Below are positions 8,009 through 16,253 of a stretch of 64,000 nt of DNA, in pieces. The notes beneath the pieces are model-generated. The model made no database searches. It was not told the DNA's origin and saw only the letters and a list, made by a program, of their open reading frames with translations. The DNA is from Usitatibacter rugosus (GTDB lineage Bacteria; Pseudomonadota; Gammaproteobacteria; Burkholderiales; Usitatibacteraceae): assembly GCF_013003965.1 (NCBI RefSeq), contig NZ_CP053069.1:3131419-3195418 (forward strand), given 5' to 3'. Numbering within the stretch: position 1 is the stretch's first letter; the number at the start of each line of letters is the position of its first letter. Both the position numbers and the translations under genes were made by a program.

Positions 8009-8134
8009 ATGGGCAAAGGCGACAAACGCAGCTTCAAGGGCAAGGTTTTCAAGGGCAGCTACGGCAACACCCGCAAGCGCAAGAACAACAAGGCGATGAA
8101 CATCGCCGCGCGGGCGAAGGAAGCGAAGAAGTAG
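8009..8134 (+). CDS. 30S ribosomal protein THX (bTHX)
   Basis: A 41-residue, strongly basic peptide that begins MGKGDKRSFKGKVFKGSYGN, the hallmark of the THX family that sits in the head of the 30S subunit (MGKGD...RGK..GSYG.. then a Lys/Arg tail). A good ribosome binding site (GAAGGAG, 7994-8000) lies eight bases ahead of the ATG. The C-terminal tail NIAARAKEAKK is longer than in the 26-residue Thermus protein, as in many beta-proteobacteria. Its stop directly abuts the stop of the convergent DUF924 gene. Confidence 0.88.
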   Translation: MGKGDKRSFKGKVFKGSYGNTRKRKNNKAMNIAARAKEAKK

Positions 8135-8704
8135 TCAGAAACCCGAGCCCGGCGTGAGGATGAAGGTTTCCTCCTCCGGGGTCGAGGTCCTTCCCAGCGC
8201 CGCGTTGCGATGCGGGAAGCGGCCGAAGCGCCGGATCACCACCCGATGCTTCTCGGCCCACTCCGCGATGCCCTCCATGCCCGGGCTCGCCTGCAGCTCC
8301 TCGAAAAGCGCCACCGCCCGGTCCTGCCGTGCGAGATCTTCCGCGTGCTCGAGCGGGAGGTAGACGAACTGGCGCTCGATGGGCTGCAGCGCGCGATGCC
8401 ATCCCCGCTCCAGCACCTTCTCCGCGACGCGTAGCGCCCGTGCGTCCTGTGCGAACGCGCGCGGGTCGTTGCGGAACAGGTTGCGCGAGAACTGGTCCAG
8501 CACGATGAGCAGCGCCAGCGCGCTCCGCGGCTCGTCCTCCCACGATGCAAGGCCGCCGGCCGAGGCCCCGGCATGCAGCGCGCCGAAGCGCTTGCGGATC
8601 TGCTGGTCGAACGCCGCATCCTTCCGGAACCACTCGGCGCGGCTCTTCCCGCTCTCCCCGAACCAGAACGAGAGGACATCCGAATGAATGGGGTCAGGCT
8701 GCAT
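8135..8704 (-). CDS. DUF924 family protein
   Basis: A 189-residue helical protein of the DUF924/YpfJ-like family, function unknown. Family motifs are plain: VLSFWFGESGKSRAEWFRKD at the N-terminus, LALLIVLDQFSRNLFR in the middle and FVYLPLEHAEDLARQ. The ATG at 8704 lies within a degenerate copy of the dispersed palindrome, so the first seven residues (MQPDPIH) are repeat-derived. The family core VLSFWFG begins at residue 10, which makes this start plausible. It converges on the THX gene. Confidence 0.88.
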   Translation of the reverse strand: MQPDPIHSDVLSFWFGESGKSRAEWFRKDAAFDQQIRKRFGALHAGASAGGLASWEDEPRSALALLIVLDQFSRNLFRNDPRAFAQDARALRVAEKVLERGWHRALQPIERQFVYLPLEHAEDLARQDRAVALFEELQASPGMEGIAEWAEKHRVVIRRFGRFPHRNAALGRTSTPEEETFILTPGSGF

Positions 8705-8706
8705 GG
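8686..8706. repeat. REP-like palindrome, degenerate copy
   Basis: The left half GAATGGGGTC is intact but the right half is changed (AGGCTGCAT). It supplies the start codon of the DUF924 gene on the minus strand. It starts exactly 40 bp before the next copy. Confidence 0.75.
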
Positions 8707-8725
8707 GCGCTAATTCCCTCTCGCT

Positions 8726-8746
8726 GAATGGGGCCTGACCCCATTC
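8726..8746. repeat. REP-like palindrome
   Basis: GAATGGGG and CCCCATTC flank a five-base centre, CCTGA. The stop codon of the CDF transporter gene (minus strand, 8745-8747) lies in its right edge. Confidence 0.85.
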
Positions 8747-9707
8747 ATTTTCCGCAGCAGGACTTGGCGGGACATGCGTTGACCTCGATGGTGGCGTGCG
8801 CGATGGTGGGCAGCGCTTCCAGGCGGGCGCGATAGACGTCGGGGGCGAGCGGCGCATCGGCCACCACGCAGGCGATGCAGGCGTAGCGGTCGCGCCCGAC
8901 GCGCCAGACGTGGAGATCCGCGACTTGAGCATCACCATCGCTTTCGAGGGCCGAGCGCACCTGGCCCACGAGCGGGGAATCCATCTCGCGATCGAGGAGC
9001 ACGCGCGCCGAGTCGCGCATCAGGCCCCAGGCCCACACGGCGATCACCGCCGCGCCCACGAGGCCCATCGCGGGATCGAGCCACGACCACCCCAGGAACA
9101 GGCCCGCGGTCAGCGCGACGATCGCGAGGACCGACGTGAAGGCGTCGGTGAGCACGTGCACGTAGGCGGCGCGCAGGTTGAGGTCGTGCGCATGCCCATG
9201 ATCGTGCCTGTGATCGTGATCGTGGCCCGCATGGGAATGCCCGCCCGCGCCCTCGAGGATGAAGGCGCACACCAGGTTCACCACGAGCCCCACGACGGCG
9301 ACGATGAGCGCGATCTTGAAGTCGATGGGCTCCGGCCGCGCGAGGCGCACCAGGGACTCCACCGCGACCGCCACCCCGACCAGGCCCAGCACGATGGCGC
9401 TCGCGAAGGCGCCCAGCACCTCCACCTTCCACGTCCCGAACGCGAAGCGGGAGTCCGTGGCCCAGCGGCGCGCGTAGCGATAGGCGAACACCGCGATGGC
9501 GAGCGCCGCGACGTGCGTGCCCATGTGCCAGCCGTCGGCGAGCAGTGCCATCGAGCCCGACCACCAGCCAACCGCGATCTCCACGACCATCGTGAGCGCG
9601 GTGACCGCGATCACGATCTGCGTGCGTACTTCCCCCGCGCGGTTTCCCGCGTCGAACACGTGCGAATGCTGGCGGCCGGAGAGATCGTGGGCGGGCGATG
9701 CGGGCAT
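8745..9707 (-). CDS. Cation diffusion facilitator, DmeF-like Co/Ni/Zn exporter
   Basis: An inner-membrane proton/metal antiporter of 320 residues. It has six predicted transmembrane helices, metal-site motifs LLADGWHMGTH in helix 2 and HVLTDAFTS (HxxxD) in helix 5, and a cytoplasmic His-rich loop (HSHAGHDHDHRHDHGHAHD) between helices 4 and 5. The N-terminal HSHVF element is typical of the DmeF branch linked to cobalt and nickel. It ends in a cysteine-rich tail (CPAKSCCGK). Encoded just after the copper ATPase gene, seven bases away, so the pair probably gives metal resistance together. Confidence 0.9.
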   Translation of the reverse strand: MPASPAHDLSGRQHSHVFDAGNRAGEVRTQIVIAVTALTMVVEIAVGWWSGSMALLADGWHMGTHVAALAIAVFAYRYARRWATDSRFAFGTWKVEVLGAFASAIVLGLVGVAVAVESLVRLARPEPIDFKIALIVAVVGLVVNLVCAFILEGAGGHSHAGHDHDHRHDHGHAHDLNLRAAYVHVLTDAFTSVLAIVALTAGLFLGWSWLDPAMGLVGAAVIAVWAWGLMRDSARVLLDREMDSPLVGQVRSALESDGDAQVADLHVWRVGRDRYACIACVVADAPLAPDVYRARLEALPTIAHATIEVNACPAKSCCGK

Positions 9708-9714
9708 GGCGGTC

Positions 9715-12033
9715 CTAGGCCTTCCTCAGTCGAAGCGCGTTCGCGACGACGGACACCGAGCTGAAGCTCATGGCGAGCGCGGCGACCATCGGCGAGAGCA
9801 GCAGGCCGAACACGGGATAGAGTACCCCCGCCGCGATCGGCACGCCGAGCGCGTTGTAGCCCAGGGCCCACGCGAGGTTCTGCTTCATGTTCGCCACGGT
9901 CGCTTCCGAGAGCGCGCGCGCCCGCGCGATGCCGCGAAGGTCGCCCTTCACCAGCGTGACCTTGCCGCTCGCCATCGCGATGTCGGTGCCGGTGCCCATG
10001 GCGATGCCGACGTCCGCGCGTGCGAGCGCCGGTGCGTCGTTGATCCCGTCGCCCGCCATCGCCACGCGCCGTCCTTCCTTCTGCAGCTTCGCCACCAGCG
10101 CGGCCTTCGATTCCGGTGTCTGGTCGCCGTGGACTTCGTCGATGCCGAGCGTCTTCGCGACCGCATGCGCGGTGGTCGCTCCATCGCCCGTGGCCATGAC
10201 GATGCGAAGGCCGGCGCGATGCAGCTCGGCGATCGCATCCGCCGTGCTCTCCTTGATCGGATCCGCCACCGCGACCAGCCCCGCGAGCGCGCCGTCGAGC
10301 GTGACGAAGAACACCGAGGCGCCCTCGCCCCGCAGCGATTCGGCTCGGGCGTCGAGCTCCGGGAGGAATGCGAAAGCGGTTCGTACAAACGCGGCCGATC
10401 CCACCGCGACGGAGCGTCCTTCGACGCGGCCTTGCACGCCCTGGCCGGTGACGGACGAGAACGATTCGGCGAACCCGGGCTCGAGACCGCGCCGCCGTGC
10501 CTCGGCCACGAGTGCTTCGGCCAGCGGGTGCTCGCTCGCGAGCTCCAATGTAGCGGCGATGCGCAGCACCTCGTCGGCGGCGAATCCGTTGGCCGTCTCG
10601 ATGGCGCGAAATGCGGGCTTGCCGACCGTGAGGGTGCCGGTCTTGTCGATCACGAGCGTGTCCACGCCGCGCAGCCGCTCGATCGCCTCGGCGTCGCGGA
10701 ACAGCACGCCGCTCGCCGCACCGCGGCCCATCGCGACCATGATCGACATCGGCGTGGCGAGCCCCAGCGCGCACGGACACGCGATGATCAGCACCGACAC
10801 GGCGGCCACCACGGCATGCGCCCAGCGCGGCTCCGGCCCGACGGTGGCCCACGCCACAAAGCTCGCGACGGCGATCGCGAATACGACCAGCACGAACCAC
10901 CCGGCCACCGCGTCGGCCATGCGCTGCATCGGGGCGCGCGAGCGCTGCGCCTCGGCCACGCTCTTCACGATGCGTGCCAGCACCGTCTCGCTTCCGACGC
11001 GCTCGGCCTGCATGACGAACGCCCCGGTGCCGTTCTGCGTGGCGCCGATCACCTTGGAGCCCTCGGCCTTCTCCACCGGCACGGGCTCGCCGGTCACCAT
11101 CGACTCGTCCACGTTCGAGCGGCCCTCGACCACGATGCCGTCGACCGGGACCTTCTCGCCCGGGCGCACGCGCAGCTTGTCGCCGACGTGCACGTGCGAG
11201 AGCTCGATGTCCGCTTCGGTCCCGTCGCGGTTCAGGCGGCGTGCGGTCTTCGGCGCCAGGCCCAGCAGCTTCTTCAGCGCCTCGGCCGTGCGGCCGCGCG
11301 CGCCCAGCTCGAGGAGCTGGCCCATCAGCGTGAGCGACACGATGACCGCCGCCGCCTCGAAGTACACGGCCACCTGGCCGTGCTCCTTGAAGCTCTCCGG
11401 AAACACTCCGGGGGCGACCGTCGCGACGACGCTGTACGCATAGGCGGCAACCACGCCCAGGCCGATGAGCGTCCACATGTTCAGGTTCCAGGTGACCACC
11501 GAAGCGACGGCGCGCTCGAGGAAAGGCCACGCGCCCCAAAGCACCACGGGGGTCGTCAGCACGAGCTGCGTCCAGTTCGGCGACAACCCCGGCATGCCCG
11601 CGAACACCGGGCCGCCGAACATCGCGAGCATGAAGACGGCCGCGGAGAACGGCAGCGTCACGAGGAAGCGCCGGCGGAAGTCCACCAGCTCCGGATCTTC
11701 ACCCGTGTCGAGCGAGGGCATCTCCGGCTCGAGGGCCATGCCGCACTTCGGGCACGTGCCGGGCCCCTGCTGGCGGATCTCCGGATGCATCGGGCACGTG
11801 TACGTGGCGGCGGCCTCCGCGGCCGTCGGCGGCGCGGCGGGCACGTCGTGCTTGTGGAGATACTTCGCCGGATCCGCGGAGAACTTCTCCACGCACTTCG
11901 GGCAGCAGAAGTAGTAGTCCGTGCCCTCGTGGAACACGTGGCGCTGCGGATTCGCGGCCACCTTCATGCCGCACACCGGATCGATGTGGGGCTTGTCGGG
12001 CGGCGGCGCGGCCGCGATCGGAATCGTCTTCAT
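9715..12033 (-). CDS. copA: Copper-translocating P1B-type ATPase with YHS and metal-binding N-terminus
   Basis: An ATP-driven exporter of 772 residues, probably for Cu(I). Order of parts: YHS domain (about 15-60, DPVCGMKV and CCPKC), heavy-metal-binding domain (about 78-103, TCPMHPEI and CPKCGM), eight transmembrane helices, the CPC ion motif (419-421), phosphorylation site DKTGT (463-467) and the hinge [10 protein letters not shown]. Late helices carry the Cu-type residues [11 protein letters not shown] and [16 protein letters not shown]. The classical N-terminal HMA domain is absent and the YHS/HMBD pair replaces it. In an operon with the CDF gene. Confidence 0.93.
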   Translation of the reverse strand: MKTIPIAAAPPPDKPHIDPVCGMKVAANPQRHVFHEGTDYYFCCPKCVEKFSADPAKYLHKHDVPAAPPTAAEAAATYTCPMHPEIRQQGPGTCPKCGMALEPEMPSLDTGEDPELVDFRRRFLVTLPFSAAVFMLAMFGGPVFAGMPGLSPNWTQLVLTTPVVLWGAWPFLERAVASVVTWNLNMWTLIGLGVVAAYAYSVVATVAPGVFPESFKEHGQVAVYFEAAAVIVSLTLMGQLLELGARGRTAEALKKLLGLAPKTARRLNRDGTEADIELSHVHVGDKLRVRPGEKVPVDGIVVEGRSNVDESMVTGEPVPVEKAEGSKVIGATQNGTGAFVMQAERVGSETVLARIVKSVAEAQRSRAPMQRMADAVAGWFVLVVFAIAVASFVAWATVGPEPRWAHAVVAAVSVLIIACPCALGLATPMSIMVAMGRGAASGVLFRDAEAIERLRGVDTLVIDKTGTLTVGKPAFRAIETANGFAADEVLRIAATLELASEHPLAEALVAEARRRGLEPGFAESFSSVTGQGVQGRVEGRSVAVGSAAFVRTAFAFLPELDARAESLRGEGASVFFVTLDGALAGLVAVADPIKESTADAIAELHRAGLRIVMATGDGATTAHAVAKTLGIDEVHGDQTPESKAALVAKLQKEGRRVAMAGDGINDAPALARADVGIAMGTGTDIAMASGKVTLVKGDLRGIARARALSEATVANMKQNLAWALGYNALGVPIAAGVLYPVFGLLLSPMVAALAMSFSSVSVVANALRLRKA

Positions 12034-12093
12034 TGGGCGGAGGCCATCTTCCCTACATGCGGACCCGATGCCACTTCCTCAAGCGAGCAACCG

Positions 12094-14472
12094 CTACTTC
12101 ACCTCGGGCGCGGGCGGCGTTCCGGGCGCGGGCACGGGCGCCGGCGCGGGAGCCAGCGTGGTCGAAGGAGCCAGGGTGGGCGAAGGAGTCCCGCCGGCCG
12201 GAGCCGGCACGGGAACGATCACGGGCGCGGGGGCCAGCGGCGTGGCCTGCGGCGGCTGGAACTCGGGCACGCCGAACTGCCACAGGAGGAAGGCGTAGAC
12301 ATCGGCGACTTCCTGCTCGCGCAGGCGCCGGCTGGTGCCCGGCCCGTGGCCGGCGTCGAAATCGACGCGCAGCAGCACGGGCTTGCCGTTCGGGTTCGCC
12401 GCCTGCAGGCGCGCGGCCATCTTGCCCGCATGCCACGGATCGATGCGCGCGTCGTTCATGCCGGCCGAGAACAGCACGGCGGGATAGGCGGTGCCATCCT
12501 TCACCTGGTGGTACGGCGAGATCTCCCGCAGCGCCTCGAAGCCCGCCTTGGTGGTGATGGTGCCGAACTCGGGAATGTCGGTGCGGCCCGCGGGCGAGAC
12601 GTCGAAGCGCAGCATGTCCATCATCGGCACGCGCGGCACCACGGCCGCGAAGAGCTCCGGCCGGCGCACGAGCGCGCCGCCGACGGGAATGCCGCCCGCG
12701 CCCGAGCCCTCGATCGCGAGCTTGCGTGCGCTGGTGAATCCGTAGCGCGTGACGAATTCCGCCACGGCCACGAGGTCCTGCACCGTGTTGCGCTTGGCCG
12801 TGAGGCGCCCCGCGCGATGCCAGCCCTCGCCATACTCGCCGCCGCCGCGCACGTGCGCCACGGCAAGGACGCCGCCGCGCTCGAGCCACGCGAGGCGCGC
12901 CGGGTCGTACATCGGGATCACCTGCGTGCCGTAGCTGCCGTAGGCCGAGAGGATGAGCGGGTTCTCGCCGTTCAGCGTCGTGGTCTTCAGGTACACCAGC
13001 GTGACCGGGATCTTGGTGCCGTCGGCCGCCGTCGCGTACAGGCGCACCTCGTCCATCGCGTCGAAGTCGGCGACCGGCTTGGGCTGCAGCTTGGTGTCGA
13101 GAAGATCGCCGCTCTTCGCGTCGACGTGCACCACCGCGGGCGGCTCGATCCAGCCCTGCAGCTTCAGCAGGGCGCCGGGCTGGCGCGGGCTCGCGATGAT
13201 CTGCGCGATGTGCGTGTCGAACGGCGTCTTCACGAACTCGGGCTTCTTCAGACCCAGGAAGCCGACGGGCAGCTTCTCGAGGCGGTCCACGCCGCCCACG
13301 TTGCTGCGGATGTAGAGCGCGTCCTGCGCCATCGCCATGCCCTGGATCACGGCATCGCCCTCGGGCACTGCCACCTTCGCCTTCGCGACCGAGCTCCCGG
13401 CGGAGGCGGGAATGCGCAGGACCTTGTGGTTATCCGCCTTGTGGTGCGAGAGCAGCAGCAGCTCGTCCTTCCACGGCTCGACGGCGATCACGTCGTCCTC
13501 GAAGCCGACGATCTTGCGCCAGCGCGGCGTTCCGGCCTCGAGCTCCTTCAGCTCCGTCGCGTGCACCGCGAGCTCACGGCGCGCGCCCTCTCGCACGACG
13601 GCATACGCGTAGTGCGAGTCGATCGGCACGATGATGCTGGGGAACGACACCTCGGGCACGTCGCGCGCGCCGCCCACACCGGGCGCGAAGACGATTTCAT
13701 CGCGCGCAGCGTCGCGGCCGAGGAGGTGGCGATAGATGCGGATGTTCGCGTAGCGCTTGCTTCGCTCCGGGCCATCGGCGAGGCGCGCATAGAAGAACGA
13801 GCGGCCGTCGGGCGACCAGGCGAGGCGGCTGTTGAAGCGCGCGCGGTCGATGGTCACGGGAAGGTCCTTGCCCGTGGCCACGTCGAACACGCGCAGCACC
13901 GAGGCCTCCGTGCCCGACGTGGACGTGCCGAACGCGACGTGGCGGCCGTCCGGCGAAGGGACGAACCAGTCGATGGCGCCCTTTCGCGGACCGTCGGAGA
14001 AGCGGTCCGGATCGACGAGCTTCTTCTCGGCGCCCGCGAAGCCGTCGCGCATGAAGAGCGTGGGACCGGCGAGGCCGGGGGCGAGCTTGAGGTAGAACAC
14101 GCGCGAGCCGCTCACCGCGACGGTGAGCACCGTGACCTGGAACTCCGAGAGGCTGCGGATGCGCTCCAGCAGCCGCTCGCGGCCCGGGATGCGGTCGAGT
14201 TGCGAGCGCGCGTAGTCCGCCTCGGCGCGGAAGAAGGCCTGCGTCTCCGGGCTTTCGAGATCCTCGATCCAGCGGTAGGAGTCCACGACATCGACGCCGT
14301 GAATCGTCTCGTGCACGTCGATCGCGCGCACCGGCGGATACGGCGAAGGCGGTGCAAGCGGTGCAGGCGATGCCAGCGGCGCGGGGGATGCAGGCGGTGC
14401 GGCGGGCTGCTGCGCCCCGGCGATGCCGGCGAGAACGACGAAGAAAAGCGGTGCGAGTCTGAGCATGGTCAC
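12094..14472 (-). CDS. Prolyl oligopeptidase family protein with altered nucleophile motif
   Basis: A secreted S9A-type protein of 792 residues: signal peptide (1-20), a Pro/Ala-rich linker, a beta-propeller domain and a C-terminal alpha/beta-hydrolase domain. Acid and histidine positions look intact (SAGMNDARIDPWH and DAGHGPG). The nucleophile elbow, normally GGSxGG, reads GSGAGG with Ser590 one residue early and Gly591 in the serine position (codons around 12691-12708). The enzyme is either inactive or uses a shifted serine. Both ends carry low-complexity Pro/Ala runs. Its start overlaps the ABC exporter stop. Confidence 0.85.
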   Translation of the reverse strand: MTMLRLAPLFFVVLAGIAGAQQPAAPPASPAPLASPAPLAPPSPYPPVRAIDVHETIHGVDVVDSYRWIEDLESPETQAFFRAEADYARSQLDRIPGRERLLERIRSLSEFQVTVLTVAVSGSRVFYLKLAPGLAGPTLFMRDGFAGAEKKLVDPDRFSDGPRKGAIDWFVPSPDGRHVAFGTSTSGTEASVLRVFDVATGKDLPVTIDRARFNSRLAWSPDGRSFFYARLADGPERSKRYANIRIYRHLLGRDAARDEIVFAPGVGGARDVPEVSFPSIIVPIDSHYAYAVVREGARRELAVHATELKELEAGTPRWRKIVGFEDDVIAVEPWKDELLLLSHHKADNHKVLRIPASAGSSVAKAKVAVPEGDAVIQGMAMAQDALYIRSNVGGVDRLEKLPVGFLGLKKPEFVKTPFDTHIAQIIASPRQPGALLKLQGWIEPPAVVHVDAKSGDLLDTKLQPKPVADFDAMDEVRLYATAADGTKIPVTLVYLKTTTLNGENPLILSAYGSYGTQVIPMYDPARLAWLERGGVLAVAHVRGGGEYGEGWHRAGRLTAKRNTVQDLVAVAEFVTRYGFTSARKLAIEGSGAGGIPVGGALVRRPELFAAVVPRVPMMDMLRFDVSPAGRTDIPEFGTITTKAGFEALREISPYHQVKDGTAYPAVLFSAGMNDARIDPWHAGKMAARLQAANPNGKPVLLRVDFDAGHGPGTSRRLREQEVADVYAFLLWQFGVPEFQPPQATPLAPAPVIVPVPAPAGGTPSPTLAPSTTLAPAPAPVPAPGTPPAPEVK

Positions 14473-16253
14473 GAGGTGGGCGCGTTGAACTGCAGCGCGG
14501 CCAGGCGCGCGTAGAGGCCATTCTCCGCCACCAGCGAGGCATGCGTGCCGGTGGCGATGACGTGGCCGTGGTCCATCACCACGATGCGGTCGGCGGACTG
14601 CACCGTCGCGAGGCGGTGGGCGATGATCAGGGTGGTGCGGTTCTGCATCAGGCGCTCGAGGGCGAGCTGCACGCTCTTCTCGCTCTCCGCATCGAGGGCG
14701 CTCGTGGCTTCGTCCAGCAGCAGGACGGCGCGGTCGGCGAGGATGGCGCGCGCGATCGCGACCCGCTGGCGCTGGCCGCCGGAGAGCTTGACGCCTCGCT
14801 CGCCGAGATCGGTCTCCAGCCCCTGGGGCAGGCGCTGGGAGAACTCGAGCGCATACGCCGCCTCGAGCGCGGAGCGCACTTGCTCATCCGTGGCTTCGGG
14901 ACGGCCATAGCGCACGTTCTCCCTCACGTTCGCGGCGAAGATCACCGGCTCCTGGGAAACGATCGCGATGCGGCGGCGGAGCTCCCGCGGATCGGCATCG
15001 CGGGCATCCACGCCATCCAGCGTGACGCGGCCCGTCGACGGATCGTAGAAGCGCAGCAGGAGCTGGAAGACCGTGGTCTTGCCCGCGCCCGAGGGACCGA
15101 CCAGCGCCACGACCTCGCCCGGCTCGACGGTGAGCGTGAGGTTGTCCAGCGCCGCGACCGTGGGCCGCGACGGATAGTGGAAGGTGACGCCCTCGAAGGC
15201 GACGCGGCCGTGCGGCGGCTCGGGCAGCACGACGGGATTCGCAGGCGCCTTGATGTCGGATTGCGTGGCGAGGAGCTCCAGCAACCGTTCCGATGCGCCT
15301 GCCGCCCGCTGGATTTCGCCGTACACCTCCGCAACAACGAACATCCCGTTGGCTGCGATGACCGCATAGAAAATAAAGGCCGTAAGCTCGCCGGCCGTGA
15401 GGCGCGCCGCGAAGACGTCGTGGGCGCCGACCCACAGCAGAATGCCCACGGCGCCGAACGCCAGCACGATGACCGTGGCGATGAGCAGCGCGAGATAGCC
15501 CGCGCGCGTGGCCGTGGCCTCGAACACCGCTTCGACGCGCTCGCCGAACGTGTGCGCCTCGGGCACCTCGTGGGCGTAGGCCTGGACGGTGCGGATCTCG
15601 TGGATGGTCTCGTCCACGTGGCTGGTCACGTCGGCCACGCGGTCCTGCACCGCGCGCGAGAGGTGCCGCACGCGGAAGCCCAGCAAGCCGATGGGCAGCA
15701 GCACGACCGGTGTCGACGCGAGCGCGATCAGGGCGAGCTTCGGGCTCGTCACCACGAGCATCACGGCACAGCCCATCATCGTGACCGCCATGCGCATCGC
15801 GTAGAGGAACGTGCCGCCCATCACCGCCTCGACGAGTGTCACGTCGTTGGTGACGCGTGAAGCGACTTCGCCGGTGCGCGTTTCCTCGTAGAAGCGCGGC
15901 GAGAGGTTCACGAGGTGCTCGTAGATCTTGCGGCGCAGATCCGCGGTGAAGCGCGCGCCGATCCAGTAGACGTTGTAGACGCGCACCCAGGTGACGGCGC
16001 CCAGCACCGCGACCATGATGCCGAGCGCGGTGAGCGTCGTGTCGAGCACGGCTTCGTTGGCGCTCGCGAAGCCGGCGTCGATGACGCGCTTCAGGCTTTC
16101 GCCGATCACGAGCACCATCGCGGCCGAGACGAGGATGGCCACGATGGCCACCGCCATGCGCCGCTTGTACGGCGCGAGGAGCCTGAAGAGCGGGAGGAGG
16201 CGGCGGGCGCCGCCCTTGGCCTTAACCGCCGCGCCGGATGCTGGGCTTGGCAA
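14469..16253 (-). CDS. ABC exporter, fused membrane and ATPase domains (MsbA type)
   Basis: A half-transporter of 594 residues that should act as a homodimer in the inner membrane to flip lipids or export drugs or other amphipathic compounds. Six transmembrane helices fill residues 25-310. The ATPase domain has Walker A GPSGAGKTT (about 386), the signature LSGGQ (about 490), Walker B VLLLDEATSALD and the H-loop IIAHRLATV. The 5' end overlaps the AsmA-like gene by 32 bases, so these genes and the downstream peptidase gene look co-transcribed. Substrate unknown. Confidence 0.92.
   Translation of the reverse strand: MPSPASGAAVKAKGGARRLLPLFRLLAPYKRRMAVAIVAILVSAAMVLVIGESLKRVIDAGFASANEAVLDTTLTALGIMVAVLGAVTWVRVYNVYWIGARFTADLRRKIYEHLVNLSPRFYEETRTGEVASRVTNDVTLVEAVMGGTFLYAMRMAVTMMGCAVMLVVTSPKLALIALASTPVVLLPIGLLGFRVRHLSRAVQDRVADVTSHVDETIHEIRTVQAYAHEVPEAHTFGERVEAVFEATATRAGYLALLIATVIVLAFGAVGILLWVGAHDVFAARLTAGELTAFIFYAVIAANGMFVVAEVYGEIQRAAGASERLLELLATQSDIKAPANPVVLPEPPHGRVAFEGVTFHYPSRPTVAALDNLTLTVEPGEVVALVGPSGAGKTTVFQLLLRFYDPSTGRVTLDGVDARDADPRELRRRIAIVSQEPVIFAANVRENVRYGRPEATDEQVRSALEAAYALEFSQRLPQGLETDLGERGVKLSGGQRQRVAIARAILADRAVLLLDEATSALDAESEKSVQLALERLMQNRTTLIIAHRLATVQSADRIVVMDHGHVIATGTHASLVAENGLYARLAALQFNAPTS

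Noticed and set aside
9496-14514. A 1672-codon open frame on the plus strand
   Set aside because: It is antisense to the CDF, copper ATPase and peptidase genes, and its composition (His/Arg/Asp-rich) is typical of a GC-rich shadow frame.
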